Origin: Cytophagales bacterium
GTDB taxonomy: Bacteria; Bacteroidota; Bacteroidia; Cytophagales; Cyclobacteriaceae
Direction: 5' to 3'
Length of the DNA stretch: 64,000 nt
Assembly (NCBI GenBank): GCA_017303805.1
Contig: JAFLBQ010000004.1
Location: forward strand, 124,001-188,000
Of the stretch, positions 1 through 9,564 are shown one piece after another; the first letter of the stretch is position 1, and every line of letters starts with the position of its first letter. The notes below the pieces were generated by a model. The model ran no database searches and was not told the origin of the DNA. It saw nothing but the letters and a program-made list of their open reading frames with translations. The position numbers and the translations under genes were made by a program.

Positions 1-1
1 T

Positions 2-700
2 GCCAATAAAATTCTTGTACTCATTGCTTTAATTTCGGTGGTGGTAATTGCTGTATTGCTGATTAACTGGTACCGCATTGGCAACCGGGCCCAACGCTTG
101 CTGGAAATGGAGCGCATACGCAACTCCATTGCCCGCGATCTGCATGACGATATTGGCTCGACCCTGAGCAGCATTAACATCATCAGTCAGCTTGCGCTAA
201 AGAATGCCAACGGAAGCACTTCGCATTTTCAACGCATAGCCCAACATAGCCATCGGCTGATGGAGAGTATGAGCGACATTGTGTGGTCGATTAACCCCGT
301 TAACGATTCGCTGGAGCGTGTGGTGTCTAAAATGAAAGAGTTCGCAGCTGAAATTTTAGACCCGGCCAACATCAACTACACGTTTGAAGGTGAGGAGGCC
401 CTGGAAAAGCTGAAGCTGGATGCCTCACAACGCAAAAATCTTTTTCTCATCTTTAAAGAAGCCGTAAACAATACCGCGAAATACAGCGGAGCCACGGCTG
501 TTTCTATCCGATTTACGCACATGCTCAAAAAATTAACCGTGAGCATAGCCGATAACGGAAAAGGGTTTGATGTAGCCCTTGCCCCAAGTGGAAACGGCCT
601 TAACAACATGAAAGCCCGGGCCAGTGGTTTAAGCGGGCAATTAGAAATAATAACCTCGGCAACCGGCACTACAGTGCAGGTGTCGTTGCCCATCACATGA
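2..700 (+). CDS. Sensor histidine kinase, C-terminal part (5' end outside window)
   Basis: The reading frame is open to the left edge, so only the last 232 residues are visible. They begin in a hydrophobic segment (about residues 1-22), the final membrane helix before the cytoplasmic part. Next comes a HisKA_3-type dimerisation region with RDLHDDIGSTLSS, the phospho-accepting His being encoded at 143-145. A GHKL ATPase domain follows with N-box FKEAVNNTAKYSG, G1 box DNGKGFD and GNGLNNMKARA. This is the NarX/DesK class that pairs with LuxR-type regulators, and such a regulator follows directly. Many Bacteroidota members carry an N-terminal two-component propeller or TPR sensor, but that part is not visible, so the signal is unknown. 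Confidence 0.9.
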   Translation, partial: ANKILVLIALISVVVIAVLLINWYRIGNRAQRLLEMERIRNSIARDLHDDIGSTLSSINIISQLALKNANGSTSHFQRIAQHSHRLMESMSDIVWSINPVNDSLERVVSKMKEFAAEILDPANINYTFEGEEALEKLKLDASQRKNLFLIFKEAVNNTAKYSGATAVSIRFTHMLKKLTVSIADNGKGFDVALAPSGNGLNNMKARASGLSGQLEIITSATGTTVQVSLPIT

Positions 701-742
701 TTAGGGTAGTACAGCTATGCTGTCTTTCGGGCATCTTTGCGG

Positions 743-1396
743 ATGGAAATGGCTGGTAACAATAATGCAAACCAGATGAGCCAATCGGTACTTATTTATG
801 AAGATAACGACTTGCTTCGCGAAAGTATAGCCACCATGATTGCCCAAAGTCATTTGCAGTTGGCGGGCGCCTATCCGAATGTGCTTACGGTAGATGCCGA
901 TGTAAAAAAACTGGCTCCCGATTACATCTTAATGGACATTGATATGCCGGGCATGACGGGCATTGAAGCCGTTAGAAAAATCAGAAAACTGCAGTACACC
1001 ACTCCTATCATCATGCTTACCGTATTTGATGATAATAAAAATGTGCTGGATGCATTGCAGGCCGGGGCCTCCGGTTATATTCTAAAAAAACATCTCTCCA
1101 ACAAACTTTTTGAAGCCCTGGAAGAAGTGCAGCAAGGTGGCGCACCCATGAGTCCGAGCATTGCGCGGCTGGTCATTCAATCCATGCGGCACCCGCTTAC
1201 CGATTACCAGCTTACACCGCGCGAAAAAGAAATCCTGCGCTCGTTAAGCAAAGGCAACAGCTACAAATTAATTGCTGCCGATTTTGAAATCAGCATCGAT
1301 ACCGTGCGGGCGCACATAAAGAAGATTTATGAAAAACTGCAGGTACACTCGCAAACGGAAGCCGTAAGCAAGGCTTTAAATGAAAAGCTGGTATAA
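743..1396 (+). CDS. NarL/FixJ-type response regulator
   Basis: Two-domain regulator. The receiver domain (about residues 15-130) has the acidic pair EDND near the start, the phospho-acceptor Asp in LMDIDMPGMTG, a Thr in MLTVFDD and the conserved Lys in ILKKH. The C-terminal LuxR-type helix-turn-helix (about 152-215) has LTPREKEILRSLSKG and SIDTVRAHIKKIYEKL. It lies just downstream of the HisKA_3 kinase and is its likely partner. The frame has ATG codons at 743, 749 and 776. The one at 776 (MSQSVLIYEDND) fits the family's usual N-terminus best, and CATCTTTGC at 732-740 resembles a Bacteroidota -7 element, so the true start may be 776. Confidence 0.92.
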   Translation: MEMAGNNNANQMSQSVLIYEDNDLLRESIATMIAQSHLQLAGAYPNVLTVDADVKKLAPDYILMDIDMPGMTGIEAVRKIRKLQYTTPIIMLTVFDDNKNVLDALQAGASGYILKKHLSNKLFEALEEVQQGGAPMSPSIARLVIQSMRHPLTDYQLTPREKEILRSLSKGNSYKLIAADFEISIDTVRAHIKKIYEKLQVHSQTEAVSKALNEKLV

Positions 1397-1464
1397 CTTT
1401 CCTGCGCACCATCGGTAATAAAAAAAGAATTGCAGTAATTTTAGTTTTACTATAACCACTTCGT

Positions 1465-2016
1465 ATGATACCCACCCTTATAGCCATTGCCATCGCCCTG
1501 CTGCTGGCAATAATCGTTATTGTAATCTATAACAAAATAGCCAAAGCCAAGGTGCTAACCGAAGAAGGCTGGAGTGGCATTGGTACATTTTTACAACAGC
1601 GCGCCAATGTTATTCTTAACCTGGTTGAGGTGGTAAAAGGGTTTGCCGGCCACGAAAACAAAACCTTAACCGATGTGATCAAAGCCCGCAATGAATCGAT
1701 AAGCGCCTTGACACCCGAAGCACAGATTGCCGCTGCCCAACATTTAAGCACGGCCTTGTTAAATTTTAAAAGTTTAACAGAACATTACCCGGAGTTAAAA
1801 GCGAACGAAAATTTTCTGCGCCTGCAAAGCCAGGTGGACGAAATGGAGGAAAAGATTAACCAAAGCCGCAGGTATTACAACGGTACGGCCCGCGCCTATA
1901 ATCAACTACGGGTGGTATTTCCAAATATTTTGGTGGCCAATGCATTTGGGTTTAAACCCGTCCCTTTCTTTCAGGAAGATGAGAGCGCACGGATTGCACC
2001 ACAAATAAAATTCTAA
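1465..2016 (+). CDS. LemA family protein
   Basis: 183 residues. One N-terminal membrane helix (about 3-25) is followed by a short cytoplasmic-type linker and then the LemA helical domain. Family features visible are VVKGFAGHE with repeated acidic and basic helices, KARNESI, LRLQSQVDEMEEKINQSR and RRYYNGTARAYN, where the last block is the most conserved LemA signature. Length is typical. The cellular role of LemA proteins is not firmly known. They are commonly encoded beside DUF2207 or TPM-domain membrane proteins, as here, where the next gene starts 4 bp after this stop. The two are almost certainly co-transcribed. Confidence 0.88.
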   Translation: MIPTLIAIAIALLLAIIVIVIYNKIAKAKVLTEEGWSGIGTFLQQRANVILNLVEVVKGFAGHENKTLTDVIKARNESISALTPEAQIAAAQHLSTALLNFKSLTEHYPELKANENFLRLQSQVDEMEEKINQSRRYYNGTARAYNQLRVVFPNILVANAFGFKPVPFFQEDESARIAPQIKF

Positions 2017-2020
2017 CTGC

Positions 2021-4156
2021 ATGAAGCTGAAATTACTTGCTTTAAGTTGCAGCCTGCTGCTGGCTGTGAGTTCTGTGCGAGCGCAAGAGCTTATATACAC
2101 TACGGCTTCGGCTAAATTATTTACACAACAAGAACTACGCGACTTAATAAAGCAAGCTACAATCAATGCAATTGGTGATGTTACAATTCCTGCACCCGTT
2201 TTTGATAGCAACTACAAAAAATACGAGCAACAACTTTTGCGCGAAACCCACCCGCTAATCGTGCAGAGTTTTACCAGGGTAGAAAAAACAGGTGCACTCT
2301 CCAAAGAAATGCGGTTGGGTAAGTACAAACAAGAACTGTTTCGGGTGGTGCGCGAAGTAGTACTAAATAACCCGGCTTTTACCAATTTAGTAGCCTTTGA
2401 TTATAGCGATCGGATTCTTTCATTCATCAGCAACGTGCAAGTGCAACGCGATGGCTGGATTTCGGTAACCGAATACATTACCATTTACAATGGCAATGGC
2501 CGGCAGGGTTTCCGGTATTTAGAAAAATACCCCGGCTCTGGTTCTGTAAACAACGACATAAAGCGCGGGTTGGAGCGCACCTTTCCAACTATTTACACCG
2601 ATGAGCACGGGCTACAGACAACTGTACCATTTGAAGTAACGGGTGTAACAAAAAACGGGCAAGCCGAAAATTACAAGGTTGTAAAATATGGTAACGGATA
2701 CCTGGTACGTATCGGTTCGTCCGATGTGTTTCTGAAAGATGGAATCTATGAATATCAGATTTCTTACTTAACCAAATACCAGCTTAAGTTTCATTCAACC
2801 AAAACCGAGTTATACTGGAATGTGAATGGCAATGGTTGGATTTTTACGGCCGACAGTGTGGGCAGCACCATTGTATTTCCGGCAGGCGCTAAAATTTTTG
2901 AGCATGCATGTTATACCGGGTTAGAGGGTTCTACTGCCCGCAATTGCTCTGGCCAGCTTATAAACGATAGTACCATCCGGTTTGCAACGCAACAAAGGTT
3001 AAACTCCTACGAAGGACTTACAGTGGCTGCCGCCATTCAACCCGAAGTGATTGCAAAACCTGTTGCCACCGAAAGACTATTTAATCTTTTTGTATCAAAC
3101 TGGCAGCTTTCTGTGGTTACGTTTATTGTACTTGTTGTTTTCGGTATCAACCTGCGCAACTGGATAAAATTTGGCCGCGATCCCCGCCAAGGCACTATCT
3201 ATCCTCAATTTGAACCACCCGCATCCCTTTCGCCAGCCGATGCCGGATTTATTTACAACCAAAAATACAAACCCGAACAATTTAGTGCAGCCCTGGTAGA
3301 TCTGGCCGTAAAAGAAGCCATTCGCATTGATGTTCAGAAAAAAGGATCGGTGTTCAAAAAAACCAACTATACCTTTCACAAATCTAAAAACAAGGATGCG
3401 GTAAAAGATTTTGCAAAATCCATGTACGATTGGGAACTCGGTTTATTAGTAGGTTTAACTGCCAATGGCACCTACAACCCTACCCTTGAATCGCTTAGTG
3501 ATTCCTTACGGGCTAAACTCAAAAGTAACCTTCAGGCCGACTCGCATGGAAATAAAAAACGGATTGGATTTTTTTCTTTGAATGAGGGCGCGGGTTCGTG
3601 GGGATTTGGAGCCTGGTTTATTGCCATGATCTTTGGAGTTTTTGCCATTGCAGGCGCTTCGAATTTAATACCCGTGTTTATTACAGGTGGCCTGCTGTTG
3701 GTTGGGCTTGTAAGCCAGATTGTATTTCGTAGAATTATGCCGGCCTACACAGTTCAAGGGCGCAAACTTTTGGATGAATTAATTGGCTTTAGGATGTACC
3801 TGGCCACAGCCGAAGAAAAAAGATTTAATTCACTAAATCCCCCTGAAAAAAGTCTGCAACTATTCGAACGTTTTTTACCGTATGCCATAGCATTGAATTG
3901 CCAGCAGGAATGGACGGCAAAGTTTGAATCCATTTTGAAAGCGGCTATTGCCAACAAATCGTATCATCCGGCCTACTACAGTGGCGATATGAGCGACAAC
4001 CTCTCCTTTTCCTCGCTAAGCGAAGGGTTTTCGAGTAATCTATCGAGTACGATCGCGTCCTCTTCAACCGCACCTTCCGATTCGTCCAGCAGCGGAAGCG
4101 ATGGTGGTGGCAGCTCGGGTGGTGGCGGTGGCGGTGGCGGAGGTGGTGGTTGGTAA
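2021..4156 (+). CDS. DUF2207 domain membrane protein with Gly-rich tail
   Basis: 711 residues. A signal peptide (about 1-22, ending VRAQ) leads into a large extracytoplasmic region (about 120-330) matching DUF2207, with WISVTEYITIYNGNG and a YQISYLTKYQ-like core. A membrane helix lies near 355-377, a cytoplasmic region follows with charged helices, and two further helices lie near 526-570. The C-terminus is a Ser-rich stretch and then an almost pure glycine run ending in Trp (about 690-711). Glycine or serine tails of this kind are common in DUF2207 proteins. Function is unknown. Translational proximity to lemA suggests a shared membrane complex, which is inference. Confidence 0.85.
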   Translation: MKLKLLALSCSLLLAVSSVRAQELIYTTASAKLFTQQELRDLIKQATINAIGDVTIPAPVFDSNYKKYEQQLLRETHPLIVQSFTRVEKTGALSKEMRLGKYKQELFRVVREVVLNNPAFTNLVAFDYSDRILSFISNVQVQRDGWISVTEYITIYNGNGRQGFRYLEKYPGSGSVNNDIKRGLERTFPTIYTDEHGLQTTVPFEVTGVTKNGQAENYKVVKYGNGYLVRIGSSDVFLKDGIYEYQISYLTKYQLKFHSTKTELYWNVNGNGWIFTADSVGSTIVFPAGAKIFEHACYTGLEGSTARNCSGQLINDSTIRFATQQRLNSYEGLTVAAAIQPEVIAKPVATERLFNLFVSNWQLSVVTFIVLVVFGINLRNWIKFGRDPRQGTIYPQFEPPASLSPADAGFIYNQKYKPEQFSAALVDLAVKEAIRIDVQKKGSVFKKTNYTFHKSKNKDAVKDFAKSMYDWELGLLVGLTANGTYNPTLESLSDSLRAKLKSNLQADSHGNKKRIGFFSLNEGAGSWGFGAWFIAMIFGVFAIAGASNLIPVFITGGLLLVGLVSQIVFRRIMPAYTVQGRKLLDELIGFRMYLATAEEKRFNSLNPPEKSLQLFERFLPYAIALNCQQEWTAKFESILKAAIANKSYHPAYYSGDMSDNLSFSSLSEGFSSNLSSTIASSSTAPSDSSSSGSDGGGSSGGGGGGGGGGGW

Positions 4157-4276
4157 TTTGAACTTGCTGCACGCATCGGTGCAACGCTTACCGCAATGCG
4201 CAACTGGCAGAAAATTACTGGACTATTATTCTGAAATTTTCGTATTTACGAAGTTCGAAATCTTTAAAAATCCAGT

Positions 4277-6490
4277 ATGTGGCGTTTATTTATTGTTTGC
4301 GGATTGCTGTTAGTTACTGTAAAAGTTTCGGCACAAATAACCAGCACCTTTAATGCCAACGCCCAGGGGTGGACGGCCCCCGATGCCAACCCTTCAATTA
4401 CTTATAGTGCTGCAGGGGGTAACCCGGGTGGTTATGTAGCCGGTAACCCGTTTGTAATAATTTTAGGAGCTACTACTTTATACGTACCCTTCTATTTTGT
4501 GGCGCCTGCTGCTTACTTAGGCAACCGAAGTACCTATTACAATGGCACCCTTCGCTACGATGTACAACAAAGTACAACCGGTGCGCCTAATTCGTATGCA
4601 GAAGTAATTATTGCCAATAGCCTTGGTGTAACATTGTATTATTTTCCACCCATCTCCAATCAGCCACCGGCTGCACCAACCTGGGCAACTTATTCGGTGG
4701 TACTAAACAATACCCTGGGGTATTGGAAAACAACCAACAGTTCTACGGGTGGGGCCGCCACCGAAGCCCAAATTCAAAACACTCTACTCGATCTTGCCAG
4801 TTTGCAAATCCGCGGCCTCTACCGCGATGCCAACACCAATAATCGATTGGACAACGTAACCTTTTATCCGCCTATCGTGATTACCACGCAACCTACTTCT
4901 GTTTCGGTTTGCGATGGTATTTCTACCACGTTTACTACAGCCGCTATTGGCAATGCGGCCATCACCTATCAATGGCAACGCGAAACAACTCCGGGTGTTT
5001 GGACAAATGTTACCAACACCGGTGGGTACAGTGGCGCTACTACAGCCTCGTTGGGAATAAACACCACCGGAAATTTTGGTGGTGGTAATTACAGGTGCGT
5101 GGTTTCCGGTACGGCTGTAGTTGATGTAATTACCAACACAGCCACACTTACCATAACAGCATTGCCTGCTGCGCCTGGTACAACCGGGGCTGCGCGATGT
5201 GGGGCCGGATCAGTAACCTTAATAGCCACCGGTGCTGCTGCCGGGCAATACCGATGGTACACAGTGGCTACAGGCGGCACCGCCATTGCGGGACAAACCA
5301 ATGCAACCTACATTACACCATCGTTGGCTGCAACTACTATTTATTATGTAGCCATTAACAACGGCACCTGCGAAGGTAATCGCACAGCCGTAACTGCAAC
5401 TATCAATACAATACCCGGTGCCCCGGGAACAACTGGCGCTTCGGCCTGCGGTACTAGCAGCGTAACACTTACCGCTACGGGTGCCGCTGCCGGGCAATAC
5501 CGATGGTACACAGTGGCTACGGGTGGTACCGCTATAGCGGGACAAACCAATGCAACCTACATTACACCAACGTTGGCTGCCACTACTATTTATTATGTAG
5601 CCATTAACAACGGCACCTGCGAAGGTAATCGCACAGCTGTAACTGCAACTATCAATATCGTACCCAGTGCACCCGGTACTACCGGGGCCGAATCATGCAC
5701 ACCCGCCAGTTTAGTACTTATTGCCTCGGGTGGTGTTGCCGGACAATACCGGTGGTACACCGTGGCTACAGGTGGCACCGCCATTGCCGGAGAAACCAAT
5801 GCTACTTACACCACCCCCATGCTTGCAATAACTACCAGCTACTATGTGGCCATCAATAATGGAATCTGCGAAAGCACCCGCACCCAAGTACTTGCCAGCA
5901 TTGCGCCACCGGTTTGTACCAACGAACCACCGGCAATAAACATTACGGCTCAGGTAATCCAGATTGGTGGTACTATAACAATTGACCTAACCCAGTTGAT
6001 CAGCGACCCTGACAACAACCTTGATCTGAGCACACTTAGTATTGTTACCATGCCGCAACACGCGGCTTCGGCTTTTATTGATGGCAGTTTTAATTTAATT
6101 ATTAATTATTCGGGCGTACCCTACACCGGAAAAGATTCGGTAGCAATTCGGGTGTGCGATACTTTTACTTGCACCACACAACAAATTCAGATTGACGTGG
6201 TGGGCGAAATAAAAATCTACAATGCACTTTCCCCCGGCAACGATGGCCGAAACGATTTCTTTAAGATTGAACACATTGCCGCGTTAAGTACTACCCGCGA
6301 AAACAAAGTTTTCATTTACAATCGCTGGGGCGATATAGTGTGGGAAGGCACCAACTACGATAATGACCGGGTGGTATTTACCGGTAAGTCGAAACACAAT
6401 ACCGACTTACCAACGGGCACCTACTTTTACCGCATCAAATTTGAAGGCGGGCGTAAGCCAGAATCCGGGTACCTGGAGTTAAAGCGGTAA
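4277..6490 (+). CDS. Secreted multidomain protein with type IX secretion/gliding C-terminal domain
   Basis: 737 residues. It has a signal peptide (1-20, ending VSAQ), an N-terminal beta-rich domain of the carbohydrate-binding or lamin-like sort (about 20-195), an Ig-like domain (about 197-295), then three tandem 83-residue Ig-like repeats (about 297-545) sharing GQYRWYTVATGGTAIAG and YYVAINNG. A cadherin-like segment with SDPDNNLDLSTLS follows, and the gliding-motility-associated C-terminal domain (about 643-737) begins IKIYNALSPGNDGRNDFF and contains FIYNRWGDIVWEG and LPTGTYFYRIKF. That last domain is the type B sorting signal of the type IX system, so the product is probably exported to the cell surface or medium. 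An adhesin role is plausible but not shown. Confidence 0.85.
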   Translation: MWRLFIVCGLLLVTVKVSAQITSTFNANAQGWTAPDANPSITYSAAGGNPGGYVAGNPFVIILGATTLYVPFYFVAPAAYLGNRSTYYNGTLRYDVQQSTTGAPNSYAEVIIANSLGVTLYYFPPISNQPPAAPTWATYSVVLNNTLGYWKTTNSSTGGAATEAQIQNTLLDLASLQIRGLYRDANTNNRLDNVTFYPPIVITTQPTSVSVCDGISTTFTTAAIGNAAITYQWQRETTPGVWTNVTNTGGYSGATTASLGINTTGNFGGGNYRCVVSGTAVVDVITNTATLTITALPAAPGTTGAARCGAGSVTLIATGAAAGQYRWYTVATGGTAIAGQTNATYITPSLAATTIYYVAINNGTCEGNRTAVTATINTIPGAPGTTGASACGTSSVTLTATGAAAGQYRWYTVATGGTAIAGQTNATYITPTLAATTIYYVAINNGTCEGNRTAVTATINIVPSAPGTTGAESCTPASLVLIASGGVAGQYRWYTVATGGTAIAGETNATYTTPMLAITTSYYVAINNGICESTRTQVLASIAPPVCTNEPPAINITAQVIQIGGTITIDLTQLISDPDNNLDLSTLSIVTMPQHAASAFIDGSFNLIINYSGVPYTGKDSVAIRVCDTFTCTTQQIQIDVVGEIKIYNALSPGNDGRNDFFKIEHIAALSTTRENKVFIYNRWGDIVWEGTNYDNDRVVFTGKSKHNTDLPTGTYFYRIKFEGGRKPESGYLELKR
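5167..5913 (+). repeat. Three tandem 249-bp coding repeats (Ig-like modules)
   Basis: The anchor cgggcaatac or its variant starts at 5242, 5491 and 5740, giving an exact 249-bp (83-codon) period. Units 1 and 2 are nearly identical in DNA across the RWYTVATGGTAIAG block and the YYVAINNGTCEGNRTAV block. Unit 3 has diverged, for example GQT to GET and NGTCEGNR to NGICESTR. Confidence 0.9.
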
Positions 6491-6566
6491 CGCTAAAATA
6501 ATTCCGATTGATTCGTATGTGCTTTTTCCCAATCTTCGTTTTCTTACTTTAACTACTCTACTAAGC

Positions 6567-8813
6567 ATGAGAATACCGGTTGCCGTTTTACTTGCCTGTT
6601 GCACACTGGCGCAATCCTGTAAACAGGAAGCAGAAGACGAATCTACTTACCAGCGCAAGTTTATTACCACCAACCCCGACCCTAAGCCACTTTCACCCAA
6701 AGAGAGCATTAAGAAATTTCAACTACCACCCGGCTACCGGGTTGAACTGGTAGCCAGTGAGCCGATGGTGCAGGAGCCGGTGGCAATGGCCTGGGATGGC
6801 AATGGGGTGTTGTACGTAGTACAGATGAACACTTATATGAAAGATGCCAATGCCACCGAAGAGTATGAACCCACCAGTCGTATCATGCGACTGGAAGATA
6901 CTGACTGGGATGGCCACATGGATAAAGTGAGTGTGTTTATTGACAGCCTGGTGTTACCCCGCACAGTACTGCCTGTTGGTGATGAAGTATTGGTAACTGT
7001 TACCAACCAACAACATGTGTGGAGTTATAAAGATACCAATGGCGATGGCGTAGCCGATCAGAAAAAAATTGTGTTCCGAAACAATGCCATCGACTCGCGC
7101 AATCTCGAACATCAGAACGGAGGCTTTTATTGGAACCTCGACAACTGGATTTACCCTTCGCGCGATAACCTGCGCTACAAATACAAAAACGAAATGTTAA
7201 TTGCCGATACACTTGTCGATAATATGATTGGCCAATGGGGACTAACAGCCGATAATTATGGAAAACTTTTTTACTCGGAGGCCGGCCCCGGTTTGCCTGC
7301 GGTGCAGATACAGCAAATGCCGGCTTATGGTTCTCTTAACTTTCGCGATCAATATGCTGAAGACTTTACCTATCTGTGGCCGGTGATTGGGAATGTAGAT
7401 GCACAAGGCGGGCCGCGGGCATTGCGCGAAGACAGTACGCTGGTACGATTTACTTCAGGAACCGGTCAATCCATTTTCAGAGGTGACCGTTTACCGCAAA
7501 ATATGGTGGGCGATTATTTTATTCCCGAACCAGTAGGCCGTGTAATAAAACGGGGCAAGGTGATTAATCAAAATGGAAAAATCAGAATTGAACCTGCATA
7601 TAAAGGTGTGGACTGGCTCGCCTCCGCAGATATGAACTTCAGGCCTGTAAATACCTACACCGGGCCCGATGGTTGTTTTTACATTGTAGATATGTACCAC
7701 GGAATTATTCAGGAAGGCGAATGGACGCCTCCCGATTCTTACCTCGGAAAAAAAATTGTAGCGCTGGGTCTTGATAAAAATAAAGGCATGGGCCGCATCT
7801 ATCGGGTAGTGCACAAAGACTTTAAGCGCGATCGTACAAAACCCAACATGTTGAATGAACCGGCAAGTAAATTAGTAGCACATCTTTCGCACCCCAACGG
7901 CTGGTGGCGCGATATGGCGCAGCAGACTATTATTGTACGTAATGATAAATCGGCTGTACCTGCGTTGAAAAAATTAGTAAGTGATGGTTCACAACTGGCC
8001 CGCATTCATGCACTCTGGACGTTAGAGGGATTGGACGCATTGGATAAGGAAACCCTTACACTTGCTTTACAAGATACCGATTGGCAAGTACGCAAGAGTG
8101 CCATTTGGGCAAGTGAATTGTTTATTCAGCAAAATGATGATGAAGTCATTTCGCAATTAGGCCAACTTACTACCGATAGCAGTGCTGATGTACGCATACA
8201 ACTCATGCTTTCATTAAGAAATAGTACCAACCAAACGGCACAACAGGTTGTGCAAGAACTATTACGCACGAATACCGAAAACGAACTGATGCAGTTTTCT
8301 TACAAAGCCTTTGAAGAAACTAAGGTGAAAGCCGAAGCTGAGTTGGCGTTATTAAAAAATCTTAGTCCGGCCGATCGGGCGCTGGTATCAAAAGGTGCAG
8401 TGCGGTACAAGCAACTCTGCTCCAACTGCCACGGCATGAATGGAACAGGAATTGTGATGGGCAACGACCCCATGCCGGCACCGCCCCTGGTGGGTTCGGC
8501 CCGTGTTACAGGCGATAAAATTGCGTTGATACAATTAATGCTAATGGGCTTGCAAGGACCGGTGGACGGAAAAGATTATCCGAACATTATGCCACCCATG
8601 GCCAGTAACAGTGATGAGTACCTTGCATCGGTACTGAGTTACATTCGCAACAGCAGCGAGTTTGGAAATAAGTCTTCTGTAATAACAGAAGACGAAGTGA
8701 AGAACGTGCGCAGCTTTACTAAGTACATGCCACCCGGAGGAACCACGCTGCGATCGTTGGAAATAGGAAAACTGGGCCGGGCCGAACGACAAAACTGGGA
8801 TACGAAACGGTAA
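6567..8813 (+). CDS. Lipoprotein with PVC-type membrane-bound dehydrogenase propeller, HEAT-like repeats and C-terminal cytochrome c
   Basis: 748 residues from the ATG at 6567, chosen because it gives a clean lipoprotein signal (MRIPVAVLLACC, lipobox LAQSC); a GTG 48 bp upstream would spoil it. The N-terminal half is a beta-propeller resembling the Piru_Ver/DUF7133 dehydrogenase family, seen in FQLPPGYRVELVASEP and GRIYRVV. A helical HEAT-like region spans about 430-600. A monoheme cytochrome c domain has CSNCHGMNGTG at about 618 and a likely distal Met in the IMPPMAS region. The substrate is unknown; relatives are predicted sugar or alcohol dehydrogenases passing electrons to the bound heme. 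No partner gene is adjacent. Confidence 0.8.
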   Translation: MRIPVAVLLACCTLAQSCKQEAEDESTYQRKFITTNPDPKPLSPKESIKKFQLPPGYRVELVASEPMVQEPVAMAWDGNGVLYVVQMNTYMKDANATEEYEPTSRIMRLEDTDWDGHMDKVSVFIDSLVLPRTVLPVGDEVLVTVTNQQHVWSYKDTNGDGVADQKKIVFRNNAIDSRNLEHQNGGFYWNLDNWIYPSRDNLRYKYKNEMLIADTLVDNMIGQWGLTADNYGKLFYSEAGPGLPAVQIQQMPAYGSLNFRDQYAEDFTYLWPVIGNVDAQGGPRALREDSTLVRFTSGTGQSIFRGDRLPQNMVGDYFIPEPVGRVIKRGKVINQNGKIRIEPAYKGVDWLASADMNFRPVNTYTGPDGCFYIVDMYHGIIQEGEWTPPDSYLGKKIVALGLDKNKGMGRIYRVVHKDFKRDRTKPNMLNEPASKLVAHLSHPNGWWRDMAQQTIIVRNDKSAVPALKKLVSDGSQLARIHALWTLEGLDALDKETLTLALQDTDWQVRKSAIWASELFIQQNDDEVISQLGQLTTDSSADVRIQLMLSLRNSTNQTAQQVVQELLRTNTENELMQFSYKAFEETKVKAEAELALLKNLSPADRALVSKGAVRYKQLCSNCHGMNGTGIVMGNDPMPAPPLVGSARVTGDKIALIQLMLMGLQGPVDGKDYPNIMPPMASNSDEYLASVLSYIRNSSEFGNKSSVITEDEVKNVRSFTKYMPPGGTTLRSLEIGKLGRAERQNWDTKR

Positions 8814-8901
8814 ACTGAATAAAGTAGGCTCTCCAATTTCTATAGTTTACTCTGTAAAAATAAACTCTTATATAAATGCAGGTTAATGCACGGACAATAA
8901 A

Positions 8902-9564
8902 ATGCTTTCAACAAAAGTGATTTACTTGTTGAGTGGACTGGGTGCTGATAAACGAGTATTTGAATTTCTTGATCTTTCAGCTTTTACGGTTTCTCATATT
9001 GATTGGATCAATCCCGGTGAAAACGAAAGCCTTGAAGCCTATGCCAGGCGACTCTGTGCTCAAATCACAAGCAATAAGCCTACATTAATTGGTGTTTCCT
9101 TTGGCGGAATGGTTGCCATCGAAATTGCGAAACACATTCCCTGCGAGAAAGTAATCCTGATCTCATCGGCCGCAACAAAATCCGAAATCCCATTTTATTT
9201 CAGGATTGCTGGAAAAATGCGCTTTCACAAATTGGTACCGATTCAAATCCTTAAGCAGGTAAATTCATTCACACAATGGATGTTTGGAACGGAAGGTGCA
9301 GAAGAACGGGCTTTACTAAAAGAGATTATCCAACAAACCGACATTCGGTTTTTAAGATGGGCTATTGATAAGATAGTAAGCTGGAGGAATCTGAATACAC
9401 CGCCCCACGTTGTTAAGATTCATGGCACAATGGATCGTATTTTACCTGCCACCAAAGCCGATTATCAGATTGAAGGGGGTGGGCATTTTATGATTGTAAG
9501 TAAAGCAGCGGGGCTCTCAGTCATTCTTCACAAGCAACTTGCAGGCCCTACAAATCAAACCTGA
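8902..9564 (+). CDS. Alpha/beta hydrolase
   Basis: 220 residues with the alpha/beta hydrolase fold. The oxyanion strand has LLSGLGADKRVF, the nucleophile elbow GVSFGG places Ser at residue 66, an acidic residue lies in HGTMDRILP, and the catalytic His is in GGGHFMIV near the C-terminus. No signal peptide, so cytoplasmic. The substrate cannot be read from the sequence. The 3' end overlaps the convergent beta-barrel gene by 17 bp. Confidence 0.82.
   Translation: MLSTKVIYLLSGLGADKRVFEFLDLSAFTVSHIDWINPGENESLEAYARRLCAQITSNKPTLIGVSFGGMVAIEIAKHIPCEKVILISSAATKSEIPFYFRIAGKMRFHKLVPIQILKQVNSFTQWMFGTEGAEERALLKEIIQQTDIRFLRWAIDKIVSWRNLNTPPHVVKIHGTMDRILPATKADYQIEGGGHFMIVSKAAGLSVILHKQLAGPTNQT

Noticed and set aside
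5219-5799. Repeated minus-strand frames with the same sequence
   Set aside because: They are simply antisense of the 249-bp coding repeats.
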